Assembly (NCBI GenBank): GCA_037157565.1
Contig: JAZHRO010000024.1
Location: forward strand, 11,042,501-11,106,500
DNA from: Thalassia testudinum
Taxonomy: Eukaryota > Streptophyta > Magnoliopsida > Alismatales > Hydrocharitaceae
Direction: 5' to 3'
Length of the DNA: 64,000 nucleotides
Position numbers and translations under genes: made by a program. The notes beneath the pieces are model-generated. The model was not told the DNA's origin. It ran no database searches and was given only the letters and a program-made list of their open reading frames with translations. Below, one piece after another: positions 1-11,795 of this stretch. Each line of letters opens with the position of its first letter. Within the stretch, counting starts at the first letter, position 1.

Positions 1-899
1 GCATCTTGTATGCCGTATGGTAGGCCTAAAGAACGTAGTCAAGCTTTTGAGTCCAATCTTTCCTATCAGGCCTAACCGTTTTCTGCAGGATGTTCTTGAT
101 CTCCCGATTGGAGATCTCGGCCTGTCCGTTTGTTTGGGGGTGGTAAGGTATGAAATTTCTATGATTCACCCCATATTTTGTCAGTAAATTGCGGAACTAG
201 GCATTAATGAAGTGAGTACCACCATTGCTGATGATGGCCCTCGGAGTCTTGAACCGATTGAAGATATTCTTCTTGACAAAATTGATGACCACCTTGTGGT
301 CATTGGTTCAGGCAAGAATAGCCTCAATCCACTTGGACACGTAGTCAACAACTATAAGAATGCACTAGTGTCCAAATGAAGGGAGGAAGGGTCCCATGAA
401 GTCGATGCCCCAACCGTTGAAGATTTCGACAAGAAGAATCGGGTTTAAAGGCATCATGTCCCTTTTAGTTACGCTCCCAAGTGCCTGGCATCGGGAGCAC
501 AACCTTGAGAATTCCTGGGCATCATTGAATAAAGACGGCCAATAAAATCCAAATTGCAAAATTTTTGCAACCGTCTTTTTCCCAGAGAAATGTCCACCAC
601 ACGAAGATGCATGGTGGAACTCAAGTATACTTTGGAACTCATTCTCTGGAACACATCGGTGAATAATTTGATTAGAGCCGATGTGGTATAATTCAGGGTC
701 ATCCTAAAAGTAATATTTATCCTCAGATATATGTCTATCTCGTTGTTGCTTGGTCCAATCCTGGGGGATTTGACCAACGGCCAAATAACTTACCATGTCT
801 GCAAACCAAGGGGTTTAGACACCTGAAACTGTAAGAATAGTCTCGTCCGGAAAAATATTAGTACTCGGAATATCTAGACGAGAAGAATCAATTAGGAGT
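1..899 (-). pseudogene. Integrase remnant, Athila-like, runs off the window
   Basis: The fragment 365-559 contains the second half of the HHCC zinc finger (CSRCQALG) and then GWGIDFMGPFLPSFG, the start of the integrase core with its first catalytic Asp. The core continues leftward to base 1, where minus-strand text still shows integrase-like residues around frame breaks. Integrase would have inserted the DNA copy into the genome. Confidence 0.82.
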
Positions 900-1582
900 C
901 TCGAAAGATGATCCGTCACCACATTTTATGCCCCAGATTTGTCTTTAATTTCAAGATCAAATTCTTGAAGTAAAAGAATCAATCGAATGGGCTGAGGTTT
1001 GGCATCCTTTTTGGCCAAGAGATGTCTCAAGGCTGAGTGGTCGGTATAGATTATGACATGAGATCCTAAGAGATAAGCCCTAAATTTTTTCAATGCAAAT
1101 ACTACAACTAGCAACTCTTTTTCTGTAACAGTGTAGTTTCATTGGGCCTTGTCCAAAGTTTTGCTAGCATAGTAGATGACAGAGGGATTCCTGTCTATCT
1201 TCTAACCCAAAACACCCATGACTGCGTAATCAGAGGCATCAGTCATGATCTCAAATGGGGCTGTTTAGACAGATGGTTACAGCACCGGAGCACAAGTGAT
1301 TGTCGTTTTGAGAAAATCAAATGCCTTGTGGCATGATTCATCAAAATAGAATGGCGTATCTTTGGCTAGAAGGTTGCTCAAAGGTCGAGCAACCTTAGAA
1401 AAGTCCTTGATGAACCTCCTATAAAATTCCACATGACCAATGAATGATTGGATTTATTTAATAGATGTGGGAGAAGGAAGTTTGGAGATAGCATCCAACC
1501 TAGCTCAATCAACTTCAATTCCCCTCTCAGAGACTACATGACCCAAGACGATGCATTCTTGTGTCATGAAGTGACTCTTTTC
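900..1582 (-). pseudogene. RNase H remnant, Athila-like
   Basis: The fragment 926-1114 reads [14 protein letters not shown] then [13 protein letters not shown]. This is the central RNase H segment of Ty3/gypsy pol, with the TDH(S) motif intact. The upstream connection region is broken by stops. Confidence 0.8.
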
Positions 1583-2382
1583 TCAGCTAAGGACCAATCG
1601 TGTTTTGATGCATCTTTTAAAGATCAAATTTAGGTTATCCAAGCAAGAATCAAACAAATCTCCCAAAATGGAGAAATCGACCATGAATACTTTCATAAAC
1701 TCTCCCACCAAGTCTGAGAAAATGGCTAGCATGCACCTTTGAAAAGTCGCAAGTGCATTGCAAAGCCCAAATGGCATTCTACGGAATGCAAAGGTTCCAT
1801 AGGGACATGTTAAAGTTATCTTTTCCTAATCGTCGGGATGGATAGGGACTTGTTTGTATCCCGAGTAACCGTCCAGGAAACAGAAATACTTTTGCCTAGC
1901 TAACCTTTCAAGGATTTGGTTGATGAAGGGCAAAGGGAAATGATTCTTTTTTGTGGCTATGTTCAGCTTCCTATAATCGATACAAACTCTCCAAGAGGAA
2001 GCTAAACGGGTTGTGATAGATTCTCCTGTCTCATTAGTCCCTACAGTAATCCTGACTTTCTTGAGAATAATTTAAATGGGACTAACCCTAGGACTATTTG
2101 AGATCAGGTAAATGATTCTGACGTCAAGTCACTTGATGATTTCTTTCTTGACCACTTCTCGCATATTGGGGTTCAGTCTCCTCTGCATCTGGTGAGAAGG
2201 GCGGGATCCATCTTCCATAAAAATCCGATGATTACAATAAGATGGCTCGATCCCCCTATAGTCATGAATGGTCCAATCAATTCCTCCTTATGTGCTTTTA
2301 GGACCTTAATCATTTTCATCTCCTGCTCCTTATTTAGTTTTGAACTTATAATCTCAAGGAGCGTTTTCTTGGGTCCTAAGAA
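1583..2382 (-). pseudogene. Reverse transcriptase remnant, Athila-like
   Basis: The minus strand shows the RT palm region: a YRKLN-like segment near 1970, then MPFGLCNALATFQ near 1770. Next comes FMVDFSI, where plant gypsy elements normally have F(M/I)DDFS, so one of the two catalytic Asp residues is replaced by Val. A stop at 1826-1828 sits where a Gln is expected (DDQEK). The enzyme would have copied element RNA into DNA. Confidence 0.85.
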
Positions 2383-3395
2383 CTAATATTTCAAACTCTC
2401 GAGCAATGGATTTAGTTCAAGTTGGGGCAGGTTCATAATGGAGGGCAAGGAAGATGCTGATGAAGATTCATCAGGATGGTCCAATGGAAGGGGTTGGGAA
2501 TGAAGGAAATCAGCAACCTCTTTGGGATGTAGTGGGTCTGCCACGGAGGGTTGTGGGTTGGGTTCATTGGTGCGGGAGGAATTCTCAAGGACGGTAAAAG
2601 CTATACAAGTCTCAAGATTTAGATCACCATCCTCAAGCTCCTTAATATATCCACAATCCTCAAATTTGTTATTCGCCTTGAAAATATCGAGTTTCATTTT
2701 TTTATCCCCAAAGGCGATTTCCATACTAACGCTTTCACAGTTGATATTGGCCTTAGTGGTAGTCAGGAACGGACGACCCAGAAGCTCTTAACGTTGACAA
2801 TAACATCCTCAATAATGCCTTTCGGGTTTGTGATCGAATGGTCTGCTAACTGCAGCATTACTGAGGTCGGCCTAAGGTCACTTAATATGAAATTTTCATA
2901 GAGAGAAGTCAGAATTAGGTTGATGGATGCACCTAGATCCAAAAGTACCCGGTCAAAAGTGTAATCCCCGATAACACATTAAATCAAAGGGACACCTGGA
3001 TCTCTCTTTTTTTGAGGAAGGTGATGCAGGATAACAAAACTAGCCTACTTGGAGAGTATCACCTTCCTTGAGGTAGATTCCCTCGGCTTACGCTTCTGAG
3101 TGCACAAATCCTTCAAGAATTTAGTGTAAGTCGGAATATACTTAATAGCATTGAGGAGCAGAATATTGATTTCAGCATTCTTAAATATATTCAAGAGCTC
3201 CTCATTGCTATCAGCAGACTTCTTCCTGGAATTTAACAGGGCTTCAGGGAATGGAACGTGAGTAAGATCATTGGATTCAGGTTCCTTAGCCTTGATTTCT
3301 TTTTCAACGTTCTCCTTTCCTTCCTCAGGCTCACCAAGGTTTGATTGACTGGAAGATGGTAATTTTGGGTCCTGGGTTTGCCTTCCACTCCTCAA
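2383..3395 (-). pseudogene. gag-pol linker and aspartic protease remnant, Athila-like
   Basis: The open fragment 3045-3395 ends in a stretch (TKFLKDLCTQKRK) that precedes the protease in Athila-type polyproteins. Near 2920-2950 the minus strand encodes LLDLGASINL. This matches the retroviral protease signature D(S/L)GAS with the catalytic Asp present. Stops between the fragments show loss of function. Confidence 0.75.
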
Positions 3396-5043
3396 GGTAA
3401 TGGAGTTTGCAGAAGCATACAGGTTCGGGTCTTAGGGACGATTAGGAAAGATTGGAGGGGCTTGATTAGCTAGATATCCAGGATTGGAAGAAGTAGAAGG
3501 ACCCTTCTTAACCACCTGAGGATGTGCATGTGGGTCCCGTTGATTCCCGTACCCTTGGGCTTGATTGCCCTGATTTTATATATTGCGAGGGTTGGGTAGG
3601 GGTTGAGATGGTAGAGATCCAAGCTGACGGGTATTAGCAATGAGCCTGGATTGCAAGTTGTCCAACGAGGTTTTCATTTGTTGCATGAGCTGGAGCATGG
3701 ATCCTTGCATTTCTACAATCTGTCAGTTCAAATCAGCCTACCCTGCGGGTTGAAGGACATTCCATGTTGGCTGATTGACCTGACTAGGGGTAGTTGAGTG
3801 TTACATAATCCTAACCCATTGGTCTTTGAGGTGCATAGTTGCTGAGTCGGATTTGGGTTTGCTGCCTCGGATTTTTCCAGGAGAAGTTAGGGTGGTTCCT
3901 CCAACTCGAATTGTAAGAGTTAGAATACGGGTTGGACCTAACATTCTCCTCTACAGCATACACATCCTCATAGGGTGAGGATGGTGGGAAAGGAGAGGGA
4001 TCAGAGAAACTGGGATTAAAGGCCCTAGTTTGGAACCCATGAGGTTTCAAGTAATGCTGGCTCACAGGTTGAGCCGCTTCTAGTTGATTTACGAACTCCC
4101 GTCCAGTAAGAGCTCGTCAAGAATAGAATCCCAAATTCTGGGATTGAGTAGATCGAGAAGTATTTGCAGAATTTCCTACCATTCACTCTTCCATTCTTTT
4201 TGTAACAAGGTCCACTTCATCGAGTTTATTACAAATCAATCCCATATCGAATGAATGAGAGTTGTGGACCTCATTAACATTCGATCTGGGTTGCTGGGAC
4301 CGGTTAAAAGTGTCCATGGAGGCATGATTGATAGAATTTTCACTTATTAACTCAAACAAATCATGCGCACTATCTGCATCTTTGTTGAGGAAATTACCTC
4401 CACAAGAAGTGTCCATGTGGTTATGGAGTTGCTCAGCCAACCCATGATAAAAGATCTGCATGAGTTGCCATTTCGACACCTCGTGGTGTGGACACTTCCC
4501 CAACAGATCTTGGAATTGCTCTCAAGCACCATGAAGTGGTTCCTTCGGTCATTGGATGAAAGCAGTAATTACCTGTCGCAAAGCATTGGTATACCCAACT
4601 GGGAAGAATTTCTTTAGGAAAGTCGATTTAAGATCATTCTAAGTTGCGATCGGCCTTTCAAGAGTCCGGTACCAATGTGCGGCCTTATCCCTAAGAGAGT
4701 GGGGGAAAAGCCTCATGATCATTTGCTCCTCATCCACATTTCGAGCTTTGGTGGTCTGGACCAAAGCGGTCAATTCCTCTAAATGCTAAAATGAATCTTC
4801 AGAGCCAAGCCCATGGAAATGTTTGATCAGGCTTAATACTTGGGGCTTGATTTCTATGTCATTGGCTAGAATCTGGATACTGAGACGTTCCCTGTAATTT
4901 GAAGAATCATAAAAATCTTTCAAGGGCTGAGCGCCCTAACCATGCATTTGCTAGAACCATTCTTGCATTTGCTGCATTTGTTCCAGTTGCCTTTGCAGCA
5001 TCTCTTGTAGATTCTGAGGCAAATGAGGTGGTTGATCAGCCAT
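3396..5043 (-). pseudogene. gag remnant, Athila-like element
   Basis: The start ATG at 5043-5041 (minus) opens MADQPPHLPQNLQ, followed by a glutamine-rich stretch. Further on are FLKKFFPV-like residues near 4600, typical of plant gypsy gag, where the capsid domain usually has a phenylalanine-rich motif. Longer open fragments lie at 4183-4503 and 3811-4065, separated by stops and frame changes. The product would have formed the particle shell; this copy cannot make it. Confidence 0.7.
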
Positions 5044-6290
5044 GGGATCAATTGGATTAAAATTCAACCTACACCTCCTTTAATGGTCTAATGGTCCTTC
5101 CAAGCGGGGATTCAATGACCTCCTTCCAAGCATAACCTAGGAAGAGGTCGAAAGGATTGGGAACAAGAACCTTGCAGCACAACAATACAAGCCTATCCTT
5201 GAGTTGGGTAGCCTAAGGACCTATGCTCCAAGATAGACTCAAACCACAACACGAATTTTATGTTGTCCTTATTCCATAAGCTGGTTAAGTTGGGCTGGCG
5301 AAGAAGGGAAAGCGTGTCCCGAAGGTCGCTAATTATGCCAAACTCTTGTTTGCTTAAGTCATTTGACAATCACGCCACCCAACTTAGCACCTTCTAGAGA
5401 AAGCAGTCATCACAAATTCACACCACGATTTGGAAAATACCTTGAAACGAACAAATGAGTCCTAGGGCCAACGCCTACTTGATTTTAAATTAGGCTTAGG
5501 ATAGTAGTGCGTTTGGAATGTGATGGGCTCTTAAAATGGGTTGTGCCCTTAATAATTGATTGAATAAGTGTGAGTGAGTGCACAACCAGGGTTTTCAAGC
5601 AAGATTACTTGGATGAGTGGATTTTAGAGTTCATATCTTGCTTAAGTAGCTTTTAGGGTTTGAATTAAGGTGAATTCAATCAAGTTCAGAAGGCACACCA
5701 GGATTTGCAAATACGAGTAAAGATATTTTCCTTTGAAATCAAAATAAAGTGGAGTGCTTGGTACTGACCTTAAATTTTAACCCTAACGAGCAAGCTACTT
5801 GATTAGTTGTTTTTATATGAAGTGGTGAAGCCCAAACAATTCAGTCAATTAGCCTTAATGCACCACTGAGTTAGGCACACAAGTTGTTACCTAGTTAGAT
5901 TTTCTACTCAATTATGTGTTTATGTGTACCGGTTCCAAAGATCAGGTTACCGGTTGAGTATGAAGAATCAGAAGAGGTTGTGTACCTCTGTGAGATTTTT
6001 TTAGATTTTTTTTTTATAAACTGGGGGGAGGTGAGTGGAGGTGGCAATCAAAACAACCAAACTAATCCTAGGGTTTCTGAGGGCACCTAGGTTAATTAGG
6101 GTGATGGAAAATCTATGGAGGGGGAAAGAACGGGGGAACACTTACAGTTGTCTTTAACTGCACTTTACTCATTTCTATCGCTTGAAGATTCCTTGTTAGG
6201 GTACCTGCAAGATAATAGAGAAGAAATAAAAGAGAGTTAGAGAGCAAAGAAGTGTAAGGATTGCGGAAAAATAATCGAAATCCGTTGCCT
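5044..6290 (-). other. Untranslated leader of the Athila-like element
   Basis: About 1.25 kb lies between the primer binding site and the gag start. No credible coding sequence was seen in it. Long leaders are common in Athila-type elements. Confidence 0.55.
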
Positions 6291-6307
6291 CTCCGGCAAC
6301 GGTGCCA
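6291..6307 (-). other. Primer binding site (tRNA-Asp type) of the Athila-like element
   Basis: On the minus strand the site reads TGGCACCGTTGCCGGAG. This differs at two positions from the tRNA-Asp-complementary site common in Athila and related plant elements. It lies three bases inside the LTR, the usual spacing. Confidence 0.85.
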
Positions 6308-6310
6308 AAA

Positions 6311-7925
6311 TGATTAACGGAATTTTGTAGCAAAAAGTATTGAGTTTGGAAAACACGTCGTCGTAGTGCAATTTGCAAGAAAATCCCATATCAGATAAAT
6401 TTTTACTGAAGCTTGAGGTGAGCCCCTGGTCGAACATGGGGAGGCTACGTCGATTCTAAATCCTCAATTATATATATTTTAATTTTTGTTTATAAAAGAG
6501 ATATTCACAATGATGGCTAACTAACTTGAAATATAAACAATAAAACTAAAGAGAGAAAGAAAGAGAAAGAAAGAGAGAGAAATAACTTTTATAATAAAAA
6601 TAATGTCATTACAGCTACCACTAGAAAATAGGAAATCTAAATTAGAAAGCAATTAAAAGGGAAGAGGTGAGAAGTTATCTTCCTCGATAGCTACTTGGAG
6701 GACGAGCTGGACGAACGACGCTTGGAAGGAGACCGAAGATGGTGGATGGAGGGCGGATCGGGAAGAACCGGGGATGAGGCAAGGCATCGACGTCGCGGGA
6801 TTCACTTCCGAGACAGGGGCGAGAAGATGGTTGGTGAGAGCTTCGCGAAGGGTATGAGAGGTACAAAAGTTTGATTTTAGGTCTAGCAGAGCTTCTCGTA
6901 GTTTGGGAGTACTAGAGTGAGCTTTAGAACTTAAGTTCTTAGCTTTTAGAGAGGGAGAGAGATGATGGAAGGGATGAAAAAAAAGTGGAGGGCGTAGGGC
7001 CTTTATATAGTTGTATGTATGTGGGAAAAAAAGGGCATTTTGTCTTTTAAAAATTGACTTTGCTGCCTTTAGTGATGGATTTGGGCGTCACTGTAGACGC
7101 ACGTCGCTGTAGTTGCATCTATGCCGCTCGCTCTGCAACCAATGGCTTAGAGGCAGCCATGTCACCGGCTATCCACCTTCAGCTGTTCCGCCCCACATTC
7201 ACCAAGTGCCGCACCTCCTCAACCGTTTGATCATTAATCAACGGCTTAGATCACGCACGCCCGCGCCTTTAGATCGTGCATCAGATAGCGCGTCATCAAG
7301 CGCATGTGCATCGCACGATTCCAAGCATGCCATGTCGCACCTCCGTAGCCGCTCATCTTCGATCAAGCAGTCCAATTTCGTCCGCGCTTCTTCGCGGATT
7401 TGGTTACGGAGCGTGCGTTGAACCTGCGCCTTACACTCTGTATAGGCTGCTCACCCAACGTGCTACGCCCATGGATTTTCTCAAAGGCAATCCAAGGGTC
7501 CATCATTTGCGACTGTTGGATGAGAATCCAATGGTCCAAATCGCTTGTTGCTTGAGAGAAGAGGATAGCGACCGTCGATGTGGCGAGATGGGGATCGTTG
7601 GATTAAGATCCAATGGTCCACATTGAATCTTCATCTTCCCTTTGTAAAAATATGAAGGCGAGCGAGGATTAATCTCGATTGTTGGATGGTGATCCAATGG
7701 TTGAGAGGCAATGGTGCGAATGAGGAGGGTTGTGGTAGCTTGTGGGTGATCTTGGGTGGCTAGGACGGTGCCACGTGGCACCATCTGAGCCGGTCATCTT
7801 CTTTTACTTGTAAGTGGTGCCATAGATGTTGGATTGGATCAATTTTCGCGTCGTTGGGCTACGATCGTTTATCTGAACCCATCTGTGCGGTTGGATTTGT
7901 CATTTGAAGTTCGAATTTTCCATCA
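6311..7925 (-). repeat. 5' LTR of the Athila-like element
   Basis: The left border is well fixed: TGATTAACGG starts three bases after the primer site. The right border is tentative. It was placed at 7925 because the sequence there ends ATCA, giving the short inverted ends TGAT...ATCA expected of an LTR; the second LTR needed for proof is off the window. A purine-rich run (6543-6583) lies in the U5 side. Confidence 0.6.
7001..7009 (-). promoter_or_regulatory. Probable TATA box in the Athila-like LTR
   Basis: The minus strand carries CTATATAAAGG about 0.9 kb into the LTR. This position fits a U3/R promoter directing transcription leftward through gag and pol. No transcript evidence is available. 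Confidence 0.55.
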
Positions 7926-9039
7926 ACTTGGCCCTTGACCTCTAATCTTTCTCGAACTATACCATATTTTTCTCGCATAGGCAATGAATTAACTTACATA
8001 AAGTTCAATTCCAATTTAATAAACAGATACACTTACCTAACTTTTTTTACGGCAACTACTCCATCATTTTGCTCTGAGTCTTCCTGCAAGTTTGCTCCTG
8101 ACTTTCCTACTTCCACACTATTAATCCTCACAACCTTTAGTTGTCTTATAATGAACACTAACAATGAATTATCTTAAATCAAACTTGCTTACCTTCTGAC
8201 AATGTCTCCTTCTAGGCTTTTGATCATTCCCTCAGTACCATTAACCTTCAATCCCTTCATCCCCTTTGTATTCGAGTCCTTCTTATGTTCCTCTCTTTTG
8301 CACTTTTTGATCAAAGTACATGTTCGATCATTGTCACATTTTTCGATATTATCCATTTATCACTCTTGCATGCCCTGATAGTTGCTAACCTGTCACTTCG
8401 CTCCTCCCCATGCTTGTGTTTCTTATTCTCCTTCTCTCTTCTTTTCTCCTACTTATAGTGTTTTTGCTTTGCCTTACTTTAACAATTCAAAGAAGGAAGC
8501 AATACCATCAACATATCACACTATGTGGAAGTTAATAAGCAGTAATTGCTCCTTTTTTGACCTTTTCTCGTTACACTTTTAAACATCCATTACCATTCTT
8601 TAATATAACAATTAAATTCTTCTCAAACTCACACACAGCCAATACCTACTGCGAACTTAATTAATCGGTTAAAAGTCCTCATGTTATTTTCAAATAAGTT
8701 TTTGAAAATTTTCTACGAATTGAGATTGGACGTTAGTGATTGTGTTTGATATTGAAACATGTGATAAACAAAAACATGAAATATTGAAACATATCTACAA
8801 ACTCCTCCAAGATCGTTTCTCACAGTAAAATTTAAAAGTTCTAAAACACGCAATGACCTTCTCGATATGTACTCAATAACTTTTGTTTCAAGATTTTCAA
8901 TCAACGGATACATTTCTAATTTTGCTACGTTCCTTCACATGGAAGGTACACAGATGTTAAACTACAATATCTCTGACAGTTGACACAAATCAGAAAGATA
9001 AACAATTGAATTGAAAGCTCGCAATCCAAATGAACAATA

Positions 9040-9276
9040 CTAATCTAATCTTCTTTGACAATAGTTACATTTTCTGTCTATGTGTAGATTACTAAATTGG
9101 ATCCCTTGATAAATGAAATAACTCTTTACATCAAACAAGAATATTGCTTGATTAGTGCTAACAATTGCAACATATCGATCAAATCCATATGAAGAAATTC
9201 GTTGGATTGTAGTCCCTACTGTAGCACATTTGCTGCAGTTAAATTGGTTTTCCTGAATAACTACTTCCTTTAACAT
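9040..9276 (-). pseudogene. Possible RPA/OB-fold fragment (weak)
   Basis: The open fragment has a CxxC pair (FNCSKCAT), then a YGFDRYVAIVS-like strand segment and AIFLFDV. This recalls the second half of the zinc-containing OB fold of plant replication protein A large-subunit homologues, where a CxxC pair is followed by YR/F..V and a phenylalanine-Asp (FD) element. A second CxxC (CNYC) lies at the end. The similarity is by pattern only and could be chance. If real, it may be debris of a transposon such as a Helitron, which often carry RPA genes. Confidence 0.25.
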
Positions 9277-10078
9277 TATACCATTGTCATAGAATCAAGA
9301 AACTACTACACCATTAGATTTTTGATACCTTATTTCCATTAAACTCATACAAAATTTCTAAAGTATAATAAACAAACATTGTTAGCCTTGTGATACATTT
9401 CTTCCATTCAAACAGGAACTCATACTCACAAAGCACTTCATATTCTGTTCTTTAATATTACACATGTGATGGTTATATAGTTCGTAATGTGCAAATGAAT
9501 GGATAATGAGAAAGAAACGAAACTCACCAACTACCCTTGCTAACCTCATCACCTTTGTGCTCCTCCTACCCCTTCACTAACATTTTGAAGCTGGTCTCCA
9601 TGTTTGCCCTACTTTGGAAATGCCCTTTCCAACCAAAAGCTTAATGATTTCAAAATATGTATTGCTTTACTTATCAAGAACCCTTGTTAGTATACCACAA
9701 CACTAAGCTTTTGTGGAATGCTCCCCTCTCCTTCGCGTGCTCACCGTCTCCTCTGCTCTTACCCCTTCTATCAACTTGCTCTAAGATGGCAGAACAGTGT
9801 CCTTCCTCACTCTCAAGAAGTTTCAAAGCTTCGCTCTATGGAAAATGGAACATAATGTTTAGTTTCCAGCCCATAACTGCAACGAACACAAAAGGATAAG
9901 TTAATTTCAATTTTGAAAGATTTAGTGTCCACGACTACCACTCTCCATGACGATTTTTATTTTAAAAATAATGACTCATCGCTTCTTTCAATTGTCTCTG
10001 TCGTCATTAATATCCTTTGTCAACTCACAATTGCCGTTTCAGAAGATGTACCAACAATACAAATAGCTATCATACGAA

Positions 10079-10390
10079 ACAATTACTCACAACTTCTCCA
10101 AAGATAGAATTTTTACAGAATTCACCACATAAAATATGTAAAAGGTTGCTAATAAACAACTTCTCCAAGAATGAAACTGGTCTACAATTTCATTCTATTC
10201 CCAATATCTCCTCACAACAAATATAAGTTTGGAACATCATTCAAAACCTATCATTACTCACAACTACTCCAAAAAACGCTATTTTACATAATCCCCCCAA
10301 ATTACAATATTTCACAGGTTGGTAATATACGACAATCTCGACAAATGTGAACTTGTTCTTTACAATTTCAGTACATTTGCAATATCTTAG
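10079..10390. repeat. Two diverged direct repeats of about 165 bp
   Basis: The motif ATTACTCACAACT followed by CTCCAAA occurs near 10082 and again near 10253. After each copy come matching blocks in the same order: a GGTTGxTAATA block, a CTCxA-xAATG block and CAATTTC-x-AATATCT. The copies are diverged, so this is an old tandem duplication. Confidence 0.55.
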
Positions 10391-10684
10391 TATAATTAAT
10401 ACAATTTTCAAACTTTATAGAAAATGATAGACACGAATACTTATACACTTCTGCAACGTAAAATTTAATAAGCTATTTCGATTTCCTTTCACTAAAACAA
10501 TTACAACATCAATGAGCTCGCTCATAAATTAAAACAACATATGCAAAATTGAGTTAACCTCTAACCCTTAAATATAACATGATCTTGGTTCACATTAACT
10601 TAAGCTCAACACATTAAAATACAAAGACTAACATTAACCACGACTTCTAAAGCACAATGCAAATTCAAAATTATATCGTCCAAC

Positions 10685-10706
10685 TCATGGGGCTTACGCC
10701 CCATGA
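10685..10706. repeat. Perfect 9-bp stem hairpin
   Basis: The arms are TCATGGGGC and GCCCCATGA with the loop TTAC. It stands out in AT-rich DNA. A hairpin like this occurs near the 3' ends of Helitrons, but the expected CTRR end does not follow within a dozen bases on either strand, so no element is called. Confidence 0.6.
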
Positions 10707-11795
10707 TTGTCCTTTGGATTCCGCTCTGAAAGAACATGAATTCCACTTCCTACGGCGATGTGGCACTTGCTAACCACGCAATTCCTCCGCTCCGACTCCT
10801 TAATGACGTCCAAATGAATATTGCATCGTCTTAAGTCCTCTTCTTTGTGAGTTGCACGAATTTAGTATCGCGAACCTACAGAAGTGAAACCAAGAGGCAA
10901 ACCTGCATATACGGAGAAACTTTGACCATTGCTAAACAATCAATGGAGTTCTTAATCCATGAAGTTAATTGTATACTTGTTCCTCCAAAGTGTCAGAACT
11001 TAGGGGAAGATCCCTCCCCTACACCTTGTACGAACAAACCTGCATACCATCAAATCTTTGGAAATAACAAAAGATCATAAAAAAATTTGTCCAAATGCAT
11101 TGGCTAAAAGCATATCGACTCGCTGCATATATAATACGGTTGTAGATGTTCCTCTCCGCTGGGACACTCCAACAACAATAATGCTTTCTTCTTGCAGTGG
11201 CAAGTTGGAAACCTTTAGTGTTGGAAAACCTCCAGTTTTTGAAAGATGCGCAATGTCGACACCTACATCAAAACTCCAGATCTGCCAACATTTCGTAAGA
11301 AATTTTCTACTATCTTCTTATTAGATTGTAAAATAAACGTAACTTATATATCAATTACTTTCTACAAATCTTGTTGAGAAGTTATGAGGTTTATTTCATT
11401 GTTATCCTCCTTCAGCAATGTCAAAATAGAAATTTTCTCTTCATTGATCAGGTTACACTTCTTGAAAGATGAGACTTTCATTACTCTAAAAGTTATACCT
11501 CAAAAATAACAGATAACGATATCAAAACACTCCCTTACACCATAAAAAAAAAGAGAAATTTTATACTTCTAATTTCAAAATTTCAAATTTGATTAACGGA
11601 ATTACACACACTATGCTACTACCCCTCTTGGAAGCTTGTACTTGATATCTCTCTTCGAAAGAAGACTTGAAAAAATAGAAAACACAACACAAAAGGCCCA
11701 CACATGGTTCGTCTTCCTCAGTCGGGGTTTACCAGCGATCGCGGGAGCGGGCAGAATACAAAAAACGTCGCCATACCTTTTCCCCGATAGGGTTT

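Larger units (their letters stand above)
1..7925 (-). mobile_element. Degenerate Ty3/gypsy retrotransposon, Athila-like, truncated by window edge
   Basis: The minus strand reads in order LTR, primer binding site, leader, gag, protease, reverse transcriptase, RNase H and integrase, the gypsy order. The RT stretch MPFGLCNALATFQRCM and the integrase stretch GWGIDFMGPF are close to Athila-type plant elements. The primer site complementary to tRNA-Asp and an LTR of about 1.6 kb also fit that lineage. The frame is broken by many stops and shifts, so the copy is dead. The 3' LTR lies outside the window on the left, so no target duplication can be checked. The lineage name rests on motif recall, not on a tree. 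Confidence 0.88.
7926..11795. other. AT-rich intergenic stretch, no gene recognised
   Basis: Between the Athila LTR and the maturase gene no host gene is recognisable. The stretch holds a weak RPA-like open fragment (9040-9276, minus), two diverged direct repeats of about 165 bp (10079-10390) and a perfect 9-bp hairpin (10685-10706). The last few hundred bases should contain the promoter of the maturase gene, but no clear TATA box was identified. Confidence 0.5.

Noticed and set aside
10685..10706. Hairpin considered as a Helitron 3' terminus
   Set aside because: No CTRR end follows within the expected distance on either strand.
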